From Pseudazoarcus sp963975885 (GTDB taxonomy: Bacteria; Pseudomonadota; Gammaproteobacteria; Burkholderiales; Rhodocyclaceae), in contig CAXBIS010000004.1 in NCBI GenBank assembly GCA_963975885.1, positions 62,001 to 126,000 of the forward strand: 64,000 nt of DNA. The letters run 5' to 3'. Positions 14,141 to 22,466 of this stretch are shown here, one piece after another (the first letter of the stretch is position 1; the number at the start of each line of letters is the position of its first letter). The position numbers and the translations under genes are program-made. The notes below the pieces were generated by a model. The model was not told the DNA's origin. It saw only the letters and a list, made by a program, of their open reading frames with translations, and did no database searches.

Positions 14141-14832
14141 CGGGCGAGTCCTCGAGTGACGTGATCGAGTACGGCAGCCATCAGGCGGTTGTTGTCGGCC
14201 ATCGCCGTTTCCAGTCCGGCGCGGATGGTTTCTTCGTCCTGGACGAAGGGTTCGGGGTCGAGTTCGTCGCCGCAGGCCTGGAGCAGGGCGTCCAGACTCT
14301 CCGCGGTCGTTTCCAGATGGAACTGCAGGCCGACCACGCGCTCGCCGATCTGAAAGGCCTGGTTCTCGCAGGCTTCGCTGCGTGCCAATTGTTGGGCGCC
14401 GGGCGGCAATTCAAAGGTTTCGCCGTGCCAGTGGAAAACACGGGTGCATTCGGGGAAGGGCACGCTGCCCTCGCGGGCGGGAACCGCCTCGACGTCGAAC
14501 CAGCCGATCTCCCGATGCTCGTTGGGCACCACTTTCGCGCCCAGCGCCGAGGCGATCAGTTGCGCGCCGAGGCAGATGCCGACCACGGCACGGTCGGCCG
14601 CAACACATTCGGCAAGAAAGTGCTTCTCGCCGGCCAGCCATTCGTGGAACCACTCGTCGTTGACGCTCATCGGCCCTCCCATCGCGACCACCAGATCGGC
14701 CGCATCGGGGGCGGGCAGTTCGTCGCCGGCGAACAGACGCACGGTGTGCACGTCGGCGCCACGGTCGGCGAGCCAGTCGCCGATGCTGCCGGGTCCCTCG
14801 AACGGGACATGCTGCAGGATCAATGCCTTCAC
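14137..14832 (-). CDS. Class I glutamine amidotransferase (GMP synthase-like)
   Basis: Encodes 231 residues from GTG 14832, which lies just after the YihY stop. Class I GATase features: AMGGPMSVNDEWFHEWL, nucleophile Cys in VVGICLGAQLIASALG, and the His/Glu of VGLQFHLETT. It resembles the stand-alone GATase1 family related to GMP synthase amidotransferase domains. Glutamine hydrolysis is predicted; the acceptor is unknown because no synthetase domain is attached. It sits in a tight yihY-GATase-cupin run. Confidence 0.82.
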   Translation of the reverse strand: MKALILQHVPFEGPGSIGDWLADRGADVHTVRLFAGDELPAPDAADLVVAMGGPMSVNDEWFHEWLAGEKHFLAECVAADRAVVGICLGAQLIASALGAKVVPNEHREIGWFDVEAVPAREGSVPFPECTRVFHWHGETFELPPGAQQLARSEACENQAFQIGERVVGLQFHLETTAESLDALLQACGDELDPEPFVQDEETIRAGLETAMADNNRLMAAVLDHVTRGLAR

Positions 14833-14834
14833 GA

Positions 14835-15788
14835 TTACGCAAGCTCCTCGCGAGGAATCAGTTCGCGTCTCACGACCACCGCACTGTTGCGCGGCAGGAT
14901 GGTCTGGCCACGGTGCTCGAAATGTACCTTGGTGAAGGCTGCGCCGTACAGCAGTAACAGCGAGGAGTAATACACCCACAGCAGGATCAGCACTACCGAG
15001 CCGGCCGCGCCGTAGGTCGAGGCGGTGGCGGTGTGGGCCAAGTACAGCGCGATGCCGAAGCGGCCGAAGGAGAACAGCACGGCAGTGACGATGGCGCCGA
15101 CCAGCACGTCGCGCCAGCCCAGCACCACGTCGGGCAGCACCTTGAAGATGGTCGCGAACAGCGCGACCACCAGTGCCAGCGAGATCATCACCTCCAGCCC
15201 GCCGAGCACCGTGGCGGCGGCCGGCACCAGGTTCTCGGCGGCCTTGAGGGCCGCGCTCACGGCAACGCCGATGGACAGCGACACCAGCAGGATGAAGCCG
15301 ATGGCCAGCACCACGGTGAGCGAGAGCACGCGGTTCTTGATGAACAGCAGGATGCCGTTGTAGCCCGGTTTGGCGGCCACGCCCCAGATCACGTTGAGCG
15401 AGAACTGCATCTGCGCGAACACCGTGGTGGCGCCCAGGAACAGCGCAGCGAAGCCCAGCAGCGTGGGCATCAGGCCGGACTCCTGGGGGCGCGACTGCAG
15501 CACTGCGTTTTCGATGGCCTGCGCCGCGCCGGCGCCCATGATGTCCTGCAACTGGTTGAAGATCTCGCCGCGCGCGGCATCCTCGCCGAAGACGAGCCCC
15601 ATCAGCGTGACCGCGATGATCACTACCGGGGCCAGCGAGAACAGCGTGTAGAAGGCCAGCGAGCCGGCGTAACTGAAAGCATTGCACTGCAGCCACAGCT
15701 TGATCGAGTCGCGCACGACGCGATACCAGAATACGATCTCGTCGCGAGCCCGCCTGAAGGTGTCGCCGATGGTGCCAATGGAAATCAC
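14835..15788 (-). CDS. YihY/virulence factor BrkB family membrane protein
   Basis: Encodes 317 residues from GTG 15788 (GGAG upstream). It carries the YihY core: NAFSYAGSLAFYTLFSLAP, LMGLVFGEDAARGE, then six predicted membrane helices (for example VLAIGFILLVSLSIGVAV, VMISLALVVALFATIF and VGAIVTAVLFSFGRFGIALY) and the conserved GAAGSVVLILLWVYYSS. The family was once called RNase BN by mistake; its transport or envelope role is unknown. Followed with two bases spacing by the amidotransferase gene. Confidence 0.88.
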   Translation of the reverse strand: MISIGTIGDTFRRARDEIVFWYRVVRDSIKLWLQCNAFSYAGSLAFYTLFSLAPVVIIAVTLMGLVFGEDAARGEIFNQLQDIMGAGAAQAIENAVLQSRPQESGLMPTLLGFAALFLGATTVFAQMQFSLNVIWGVAAKPGYNGILLFIKNRVLSLTVVLAIGFILLVSLSIGVAVSAALKAAENLVPAAATVLGGLEVMISLALVVALFATIFKVLPDVVLGWRDVLVGAIVTAVLFSFGRFGIALYLAHTATASTYGAAGSVVLILLWVYYSSLLLLYGAAFTKVHFEHRGQTILPRNSAVVVRRELIPREELA

Positions 15789-15877
15789 TTCGGGTTCTCC
15801 GTTGCCGCTGCGGTGCCAAGTGTAGCGCGCAGGCAGTCCCGTGTAGGCCGCGGCGAGCGCGGCTCCGTGCGAAAAGT

Positions 15878-16444
15878 TCAGCGTGCGTTCCCGTTCGCGC
15901 ATTCCCAATGCTCGCGCCATGTACGGTAAAGAACGTGTTCGCGCAGAGGGCTGCCGTGCGCAATCGCAGGGTGTGCGAAAGTGCCGTCGGGGAGCATGCC
16001 GATGCGCTGCATGACCGCCTGCGAGCGCAGGTTTGCCGTCGACGTGAAGGACACGATCTCGTCGAGCCCGACGTGCTCGAAGCCGACGGCGAGTGCGCCG
16101 CGTGCGGCCTCCGTCGCGTAGCCGTGGCCCCAGAAGGCCGGCGCCAGACGCCAGCCGATTTCGACGCAGGGCGCGAACGGCAGTTGAGCGAGCGGCTCGT
16201 GCAGTCCGACGAAACCAATGAAATGCGCGCCGCCGCGCACCTCGACAGCCCACAGCCCCCAGCCGCGTGCGGCGATCAGTTCGCGGATGCGGCGCGCCAT
16301 CGCGTGGCTCTCTGCCGGGCGCAATACTTCAGGGAAGAACTCCATCACCCGCGGGTCTGCGCTCATCGCCGCGAATGGCGCGAAATCGCTCGCGCGCCAC
16401 TGGCGCAGGCGCAGGCGCGCGGTGTCGAATTCGATCGGTCGCAT
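15878..16444 (-). CDS. GNAT-family acetyltransferase (RimJ/RimL type)
   Basis: Encodes 188 residues from ATG 16444. Typical Acetyltransf_3 features: TARLRLRQWRASDFAPF at the start, WGLWAVEVRGGAHFIGFVGL, EIGWRLAPAFWGHGYATEAA (acetyl-CoA P-loop motif), and SFTSTANLRSQAVMQRIGM. Members acetylate N-termini of ribosomal proteins or small molecules; the substrate cannot be told. It is on the same strand as the YihY gene 90 bases away and divergent from the molybdopterin cluster. Confidence 0.85.
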   Translation of the reverse strand: MRPIEFDTARLRLRQWRASDFAPFAAMSADPRVMEFFPEVLRPAESHAMARRIRELIAARGWGLWAVEVRGGAHFIGFVGLHEPLAQLPFAPCVEIGWRLAPAFWGHGYATEAARGALAVGFEHVGLDEIVSFTSTANLRSQAVMQRIGMLPDGTFAHPAIAHGSPLREHVLYRTWREHWECANGNAR

Positions 16445-16572
16445 ACGTGAATCGGTTGCGGTGGTGAGGCCTGCGGCGTCGGGTGGCATGGGCCGATTAT
16501 GGCAGTGTCGCGCAGGCAGCGGGGCGGGGGCTTGTTGTATCCTTGGGCTTTCAATCTGCGCGAATTCTGTCG

Positions 16573-17067
16573 ATGATCGTGTTTGGCGTTGCAGGGTGGT
16601 CCGGCTCGGGCAAGACCACCCTGATCGAGAAGCTCATACCCGAGTTCGCAGTGCGCAGTTTGCGTGTATCGGTCATCAAGCATGCCCACCACGGTTTCGA
16701 CCTGGATCGTCCGGGCAAGGATTCCTGGCGTCACCGTGAAGCCGGTGCCGCGCGCGTTCTGATGCTCTCCGGCGAGCGCTGGGTGCTGATGAACGAGTTG
16801 CGCGGCGAGCCCGAACCGGGTCTGGATGAGCAGCTTCGTCTGCTCGAGCCCAGCGACGTCGTGCTGGTCGAAGGCTTCAAGGCCGCGCCTGTGCCCAAGA
16901 TCGAGGTCTGGCGCGAGGCCAATGGCAAGGCGCCGCTGTGGCCCGAAAACCCGAACGTGGTCGCTGTGGCGACGGCCGATGCGATTGACTGTCCGCACCC
17001 GGTGCTGCCGCTCGATGACGCGGCGACCATCGTGAACTTCATACTGGAGCATCCTTCCCGACGATGA
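16573..17067 (+). CDS. mobB: Molybdopterin-guanine dinucleotide biosynthesis protein B
   Basis: Encodes 164 residues from ATG 16573. A Walker A motif (GVAGWSGSGKTTLIEKLIP) begins the GTP-binding P-loop domain; VIKHAHHGFDLDRPGKDSW, EAGAARVLM and VLVEGFKAAPVPKIEVWR are MobB signatures. MobB assists MobA in attaching GMP to molybdopterin. It heads the Mo-cofactor operon and its stop overlaps the moeA start by four bases (17064-17067). Confidence 0.92.
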   Translation: MIVFGVAGWSGSGKTTLIEKLIPEFAVRSLRVSVIKHAHHGFDLDRPGKDSWRHREAGAARVLMLSGERWVLMNELRGEPEPGLDEQLRLLEPSDVVLVEGFKAAPVPKIEVWREANGKAPLWPENPNVVAVATADAIDCPHPVLPLDDAATIVNFILEHPSRR

Positions 17068-18263
17068 ATTCCGATCTGCTTTCTTTCGACGAAGCGCTGG
17101 CCGCATTGCTTGGCCACGCCCGCCCGGTTACCGACATCGAGATGGCCGATACCATGGTCGCGCGCGGTCGCGTGCTCGCGTCGGACCTGCGCTCGCCAAT
17201 CTCCATGCCGGACATGGATATGTCGGCAATGGACGGCTATGCGGTGCGCGTTTCCGATGTCGCACCGGGTGCGCGTCTGCGCGTTTCCCAGCGCATTCCG
17301 GCCGGCAGCGTCGGCCATGCGCTGGAGGCCGGAACGGCCGCGCGCATCTTCACCGGGGCGCCGTTGCCCGCCGGTGCCGACGCGGTGGTGATGCAGGAAT
17401 TGTGCGCGCTGAACGACGACATTGTGACGATCGACCACCAGCCACATGTGGGCGAATTCGTGCGCCGGGCCGGCAGCGAGATCGAGAAGGGCAGTGTGGT
17501 GCTGGCTGCCGGCGCGCGCATCGGCCCGGCCGAACTGGGCCTGGCTGCAGCCGTCGGTGCAGCGCAATTGCCGGTGCTGCGCCGCGTCAGGATCGCGTTG
17601 TTCTCGACCGGATCCGAGTTGGTGATGCCGGGCGAGGACCTGCCGCCGGGTGGCGTGTACAACTCCAATCGCTATCAGCTGTGCGCGCTGCTCGAGCAAC
17701 TGGGCTGCGAAGTCACCGATCTGGGAATCGTGCCCGACCACTATGATGCGACCTGCAAGGCCCTGCGGGACGCTTCCGAAGGGCACGACCTGATCCTGAC
17801 CAGCGGCGGCGTGTCGGTCGGCGAAGAGGACCACGTCAAGCCGGCTGTCGAGGCCGAAGGCACGTTGCAGATGTGGAAGATCGCGATGAAGCCCGGCAAG
17901 CCGCTGGCCTATGGCCGTGTGCATGCCTCGGCCTTCATCGGGCTGCCCGGCAATCCGGTGTCGAGCTTCGTCACCTTCTTGCTGATGGTGCGGCCCTTCA
18001 TCCTCGCCATGCAGGGCGCGACCCGCTGCCAGCCGCGCGCGCTGACCCTGCCAGCGGCCTTCGACTGGCCCAAACCCGACCGCCGCCGCGAGTTTCTGCG
18101 CGCGCGCATCACGGACGAGGGTGTCGTGTTGCACCAGAACCAGGGTTCGGCCGCATTGTCTTCCATCGTGTGGGCCGAGGGCCTGCTCGACGTGCCGGCA
18201 GGCATGTCCATCGCACGCGGCGAGCCGGTGCGCTTCATCCCCTATGGCGAGCTTCTGTACTGA
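17064..18263 (+). CDS. moeA: Molybdopterin molybdenumtransferase MoeA
   Basis: Encodes 399 residues. MoeA motifs in order: SAMDGYAVRV, ARIFTGAPLPAGADAVVMQE, IALFSTGSELVMPGEDLPPG, YNSNRYQL, LTSGGVSVGEEDHVK, WKIAMKPGKPLAYG and FIGLPGNPVSSFVTF. It inserts molybdate into adenylated molybdopterin. The gene overlaps mobB and is followed eight bases later by moaD. Length and motifs are standard. Confidence 0.95.
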   Translation: MNSDLLSFDEALAALLGHARPVTDIEMADTMVARGRVLASDLRSPISMPDMDMSAMDGYAVRVSDVAPGARLRVSQRIPAGSVGHALEAGTAARIFTGAPLPAGADAVVMQELCALNDDIVTIDHQPHVGEFVRRAGSEIEKGSVVLAAGARIGPAELGLAAAVGAAQLPVLRRVRIALFSTGSELVMPGEDLPPGGVYNSNRYQLCALLEQLGCEVTDLGIVPDHYDATCKALRDASEGHDLILTSGGVSVGEEDHVKPAVEAEGTLQMWKIAMKPGKPLAYGRVHASAFIGLPGNPVSSFVTFLLMVRPFILAMQGATRCQPRALTLPAAFDWPKPDRRREFLRARITDEGVVLHQNQGSAALSSIVWAEGLLDVPAGMSIARGEPVRFIPYGELLY

Positions 18264-18271
18264 GAACCGAA

Positions 18272-18523
18272 ATGAGCGTGAAAGTCCTTTATTTTGCCGC
18301 GCTGCGCGACGCTGTCGATTGCAGCGAGGAAATCGTTGAACTCAATGGCGCGAAGACCCTCGGCGAGCTGCGCGCGCATCTTGCCGCGCGTGGCGAGCGC
18401 TGGGCGCCGCTGGCGGCCACCCGGAACGTGCGCATGGCACGCAATCAGCATATGGCCCCGGGCGATACCGCCGTCAGTGACGGCGACGAGATTGCCTTCT
18501 TCCCCCCAGTGACGGGAGGCTGA
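18272..18523 (+). CDS. moaD: Molybdopterin synthase sulfur carrier subunit MoaD
   Basis: Encodes 83 residues with a ubiquitin-like beta-grasp fold. It ends in the required C-terminal Gly-Gly (IAFFPPVTGG), which is adenylated and thiocarboxylated before donating sulfur to precursor Z. ATG 18272 gives MSVKVLYFAALRDAV, the usual MoaD N-terminus. moaE starts three bases after its stop, matching the heterotetramer MoaD2-MoaE2. Confidence 0.95.
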   Translation: MSVKVLYFAALRDAVDCSEEIVELNGAKTLGELRAHLAARGERWAPLAATRNVRMARNQHMAPGDTAVSDGDEIAFFPPVTGG

Positions 18524-18526
18524 GCC

Positions 18527-18985
18527 ATGTCGGTGAGCGTGCAGCAGGACGATTTCGATATCGGCGCGGAAATCACGGCACTGACCAGAGGGCGCCATCA
18601 GGTCGGCGCGCTGGCGACCTTCACCGGGCTGGTGCGCGACATGAACGATGGCTCGGGGGTGCACGCGATGACGCTGGAGCACTATCCCGGCATGACGGAA
18701 ACCGCGCTCGAGGACATCGTCGAGCAGGCGCGAGGCCGTTGGGAAATCGACGGGGTGCGTGTCATCCACCGCTTCGGCCGCCTGATGCCGGGCGACCAGA
18801 TCGTGTTCGTGGCGGTGACCAGCGCGCATCGCGGCGAATCCTTCGCCGCCTGCGAATTCATCATGGATTTCCTCAAGACCCGCGCACCGTTCTGGAAGCG
18901 CGAGGAAACACCGCAAGGCGTGCGCTGGGTCGATGCCCGCGAAGCGGACGATTCGGCGGCCGAGCGCTGGGAGCAGGGAAAGTAA
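18527..18985 (+). CDS. moaE: Molybdopterin synthase catalytic subunit MoaE
   Basis: Encodes 152 residues: GALATFTGLVRDMNDGSGVH, LEHYPGMTETALEDIVEQA, VIHRFGRLMPGDQIVFVAVT, HRGESFAACEFIMDFLKTRA and FWKREETPQG, with the catalytic Lys in the last two segments. It makes the dithiolene of molybdopterin using two MoaD thiocarboxylates. Last Mo-cofactor gene of the operon; the TauE/SafE gene follows after 31 bases and may be co-transcribed. Confidence 0.95.
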   Translation: MSVSVQQDDFDIGAEITALTRGRHQVGALATFTGLVRDMNDGSGVHAMTLEHYPGMTETALEDIVEQARGRWEIDGVRVIHRFGRLMPGDQIVFVAVTSAHRGESFAACEFIMDFLKTRAPFWKREETPQGVRWVDAREADDSAAERWEQGK

Positions 18986-19016
18986 TCTCCAGCCCAACTT
19001 CCACTGCGGTGCCGCG

Positions 19017-19742
19017 ATGATCGAACTCGATCTGACGCAATGGGCGCTTGCCATTCTCGTGGTCTTCATCGGCAGCACGATCCAGGGCATCGTCGGCTAT
19101 GGCGTGGGCCTGTTCAGCGCGCCATTGCTGTTCCTGATCAACCCGGTTCTGGTGCCGGGTCCACTGGTGATCGTCGGCGGCGTCGTTCCCTTGTTGATGC
19201 TGCGCGCCAATCGGCACGCGGTGGCGGTGCGCGATCTGGCCTTTGCCCTGCCGGCGGGCCTGCTCGGTGTGATCGCGGCCTGGCTGCTGGTCGGGCTGCT
19301 CACCGCCGCGACCTGGCAGTGGCTTTTCGGCGCGCTGATCATCCTCGCGGTGGTGGTCAGTTGTCTGCGCCTGGACATCCGCCCAAACCCGCCGGCGATC
19401 TTCGCCGGCACCTTCTGTGCCGGCTGCATGGGCACGATCACCGGTGTCGGTGGCCCGCCGCTTGGTGTCGTGTTTCAGCATGCCGAGCCCGCGCGCGTGC
19501 GCGGCACGCTGTCGGCGATCTTCATCCCGCTGAGCGTCATGTCCTCGATCGCGCTGGTGTTCCTCGACCGCATGGGATGGCGCGAGGTCTGGCTGGCAGT
19601 GGCGATGATTCCCGCGGTGTTCGCCGGCTTCTGGTGCGCGCGTCATCTGGGCGCGCGCGTGCCGCGGCGCGGGTTCAGGGTCTTCGTGCTGGGTACGGCT
19701 TTTCTGGCGGGCGTCTATTCGTTGCTGCGCGGGCTGATGTGA
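19017..19742 (+). CDS. TauE/SafE-family sulfite/anion exporter
   Basis: Encodes 241 residues, almost all hydrophobic, with 7-8 predicted helices. The two internal repeats of the family are visible: IGSTIQGIVGYGVGLFSAP in the first half and AGCMGTITGVGGPPLGVVFQ in the second. TauE/SafE proteins move sulfite, sulfoacetate or related anions, or help sulfur/taurine metabolism. Position after moaE suggests co-transcription, perhaps for sulfite handling alongside Mo-enzymes such as sulfite oxidases, but this is inference. Start ATG 19017 keeps the first helix whole. Confidence 0.85.
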   Translation: MIELDLTQWALAILVVFIGSTIQGIVGYGVGLFSAPLLFLINPVLVPGPLVIVGGVVPLLMLRANRHAVAVRDLAFALPAGLLGVIAAWLLVGLLTAATWQWLFGALIILAVVVSCLRLDIRPNPPAIFAGTFCAGCMGTITGVGGPPLGVVFQHAEPARVRGTLSAIFIPLSVMSSIALVFLDRMGWREVWLAVAMIPAVFAGFWCARHLGARVPRRGFRVFVLGTAFLAGVYSLLRGLM

Positions 19743-19771
19743 AACGGCTGTGGATAAATCGCTCACAAGTG

Positions 19772-19799
19772 CTTGAAATCGCCGCGCGCGTCACCATGT
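19772..19799 (+). promoter_or_regulatory. Sigma-32 heat-shock promoter of clpB
   Basis: CTTGAAA (19772-19778), 13-base spacer, CACCATGT (19792-19799). The -35 equals the RpoH consensus exactly and the -10 matches CCCCATNT at 7 of 8 positions. It lies 34 bases upstream of the clpB start, so transcription should begin near 19806. Confidence 0.85.
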
Positions 19800-19833
19800 T
19801 GGATTCATCCTGAATTCACCATGAGGACCGTTC

Positions 19834-22413
19834 ATGCGGCTCGACAAACTCACCACGCGCTTCCAGCAGGCCCTGGCGGAAGCGCAAAGCATTGCGGTTG
19901 GCAACGACCAGCAGTTCATCGAGCCCCAGCACCTGCTGGCGGCCATGCTCGACGAGGAAGGTGCCGGCACCGCTTCGCTGTTGCAGCGTGCCGGGGTCAA
20001 CGTGCCTCCGCTCAAATCCGCCCTGAAGGCAGCGATCGACCGACTGCCCAAGGTCGAGGGCCACGGCGGCGAAGTGCAGGTGGGGCGCGACCTGGGTCGG
20101 CTGCTCAATCTCTGCGACCGCGAAGCCCAGAAGCGCGGTGACCAGTTCATTGCCAGCGAGATGTTTCTGCTCGCGCTGGCCGACGACAAGGGCGAGACCT
20201 CGCGTCTGACGAAGGAACACGGCCTGACGCGCAAGACGCTGGAGGCGGCCATCGAGGCCGTACGCGGCGGCAACTCCGTCGATAGTGCTGAGGCCGAGGG
20301 CCAGCGCGAGGCGCTGTCCAAGTACTGCATGGATCTCACCGAGCGCGCACGCATGGGCCGCCTCGATCCGGTGATCGGCCGGGACGACGAGATCCGCCGC
20401 GCAATCCAGATCCTGCAGCGTCGTACCAAGAACAACCCGGTGCTGATCGGCGAGCCCGGCGTGGGCAAGACCGCCATCGTCGAAGGTCTGGCGCAGCGCA
20501 TCGTCAACGACGAGGTTCCCGAAACCCTCAAGGGCAAGCGCGTGCTCTCGCTGGACATGGCCGCGCTGCTGGCCGGTGCGAAGTACCGTGGCGAGTTCGA
20601 GGAGCGTCTGAAGGCGGTGCTCAAGGACATCGCCAAGGACGAGGGGCGCATCATCCTGTTCATCGACGAACTGCATACCATGGTCGGCGCGGGCAAGGCC
20701 GAGGGCGCGATGGACGCGGGCAACATGCTCAAGCCGGCGCTTGCGCGCGGCGAGCTGCACTGCATCGGCGCGACCACGCTGGATGAGTACCGCAAGTACA
20801 TCGAGAAGGACGCCGCGCTCGAGCGTCGCTTCCAGAAGGTGCTGGTGGACGAGCCCACGGTGGAATCGACCATCGCCATCCTGCGCGGCCTGCAGGAGAA
20901 GTACGAGATCCACCACGGCGTGGACATCACCGATCCGGCCATCGTCGCCGCGGCGGAACTCTCGCACCGCTACATCACCGACCGCTTCCTGCCGGACAAG
21001 GCCATCGACCTGATCGACGAGGCCGCGGCGCGCATCAAGATGGAGATCGACTCCAAGCCCGAGGTCATGGACAAGCTCGACCGGCGCATGATCCAGCTCA
21101 AGATCGAGCGCGAGGCGGTCAAGCGCGAAAAGGACGAGGCCTCGAAGAAGCGCCTGCAACTGATCGAGGAGGAACTGACCAAGCTCGAGCGCGAGTACAA
21201 CGATCTGGAAGAGGTGTGGAAATCCGAGAAGGCCAAGGTCGCGGGCTCGGCCCACGTCAAGGAAGAGATCGACCGCATCCGTGCCCAGATGGCCGACATG
21301 CAGCGCAAGGGCCAGTACGACAAGCTCGCCGAATTGAAGTATGAAAAGCTGCCGCAGCTCGAAGCGCAGCTCAAGGTGGCCGAGTCGGCCGGCGCGGACG
21401 CGGCGCCCAACAAGCTGCTGCGTACCCAGGTCGGTGCCGAGGAAATTGCCGAGGTCGTCTCGCGCGCGACCGGCATTCCGGTCGCCAAGATGATGCAGGG
21501 CGAGCGCGACAAGCTGCTCAAGATGGAAGAGCGACTGCATTCGCGCGTGGTCGGCCAGGACGAGGCCGTGCGCATGGTGTCCGACGCCATTCGCCGCTCG
21601 CGCGCCGGCCTGTCGGACGAGAACCGTCCCTATGGATCGTTCCTGTTCCTCGGGCCCACGGGCGTGGGCAAGACCGAGTTGTGCAAGACGCTGGCCGAGT
21701 TTTTGTTCGATTCGGAGGATCACATCATCCGCATCGACATGAGCGAGTTCATGGAAAAGCACTCGGTCGCGCGCCTCATCGGTGCGCCGCCGGGCTATGT
21801 CGGCTACGAGGAAGGTGGTCACCTTACCGAGCAGGTGCGTCGCAAGCCCTACAGCGTGATTCTCTTCGACGAGGTCGAGAAGGCCCACCCGGATGTCTTC
21901 AACGTGCTGCTGCAGGTGCTCGACGACGGTCGCATGACCGACGGGCAGGGGCGCACGGTGGACTTCAAGAACACCGTGATCGTGATGACCAGCAACCTGG
22001 GCAGCCAGATGATCCAGCAGATGGCCGGCGACGACTATCAGGTCATCAAGCTGGCGGTGATGGCCGAGGTGAAGACCTTCTTCCGCCCCGAGTTCATCAA
22101 CCGCATCGACGAGGTGGTGGTGTTCCATGCGCTCGATGAGAAGAACATCGCCCACATCGCGCGTATCCAGTTGCAGCACCTGGAGAAGCGCCTGGCGCGC
22201 CTGGAGATGTCGATCGAGGTTTCCGATGCGGCGCTTGCCGACATCGCCGATGCCGGCTTCGACCCGGTATTCGGTGCGCGCCCCTTGAAGCGCGCGATTC
22301 AGGAAAAGATCGAGAACCCGCTCTCGCGCGCGATCCTGGAGGGGCGCTTCGGTGCGAAGGATCGTATCCGCGTCGATGCGGGCGAGGGTGGCATCACCTT
22401 CGACAAGGCCTGA
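19834..22413 (+). CDS. clpB: ATP-dependent disaggregase ClpB
   Basis: Encodes 859 residues. N-terminal Clp repeats (1-145), first AAA+ domain with Walker A GEPGVGKT (about 207-214) and Walker B ILFIDELH, the coiled-coil M-domain (about 400-530, very Lys/Glu-rich), then the second AAA+ domain with GPTGVGKT (about 607-614) and VILFDEVEKAHPD, and the C-terminal lid. With DnaK it resolves protein aggregates after heat stress. A sigma-32 promoter precedes it and a strong terminator follows at 22437. Normal length and motifs. Confidence 0.97.
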   Translation: MRLDKLTTRFQQALAEAQSIAVGNDQQFIEPQHLLAAMLDEEGAGTASLLQRAGVNVPPLKSALKAAIDRLPKVEGHGGEVQVGRDLGRLLNLCDREAQKRGDQFIASEMFLLALADDKGETSRLTKEHGLTRKTLEAAIEAVRGGNSVDSAEAEGQREALSKYCMDLTERARMGRLDPVIGRDDEIRRAIQILQRRTKNNPVLIGEPGVGKTAIVEGLAQRIVNDEVPETLKGKRVLSLDMAALLAGAKYRGEFEERLKAVLKDIAKDEGRIILFIDELHTMVGAGKAEGAMDAGNMLKPALARGELHCIGATTLDEYRKYIEKDAALERRFQKVLVDEPTVESTIAILRGLQEKYEIHHGVDITDPAIVAAAELSHRYITDRFLPDKAIDLIDEAAARIKMEIDSKPEVMDKLDRRMIQLKIEREAVKREKDEASKKRLQLIEEELTKLEREYNDLEEVWKSEKAKVAGSAHVKEEIDRIRAQMADMQRKGQYDKLAELKYEKLPQLEAQLKVAESAGADAAPNKLLRTQVGAEEIAEVVSRATGIPVAKMMQGERDKLLKMEERLHSRVVGQDEAVRMVSDAIRRSRAGLSDENRPYGSFLFLGPTGVGKTELCKTLAEFLFDSEDHIIRIDMSEFMEKHSVARLIGAPPGYVGYEEGGHLTEQVRRKPYSVILFDEVEKAHPDVFNVLLQVLDDGRMTDGQGRTVDFKNTVIVMTSNLGSQMIQQMAGDDYQVIKLAVMAEVKTFFRPEFINRIDEVVVFHALDEKNIAHIARIQLQHLEKRLARLEMSIEVSDAALADIADAGFDPVFGARPLKRAIQEKIENPLSRAILEGRFGAKDRIRVDAGEGGITFDKA

Positions 22414-22436
22414 TCGACCAGGCGTGCGGTACGACG

Positions 22437-22466
22437 ACGGCCCGGGGTGACCCGGGCCGTTTGTTA
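22437..22466. terminator. Bidirectional intrinsic terminator, clpB / GGDEF-EAL gene
   Basis: ACGGCCCGGG-GTGA-CCCGGGCCGT is a perfect 10-bp stem followed by TTTGTT on the plus strand. It separates clpB from the convergent GGDEF-EAL gene, whose TAA stop (22464-22466) overlaps the T-run. Confidence 0.8.

Noticed and set aside
19816..22179. A 787-codon open frame on the minus strand
   Set aside because: Antisense to clpB; composition is that of a shadow frame in a high-GC gene.
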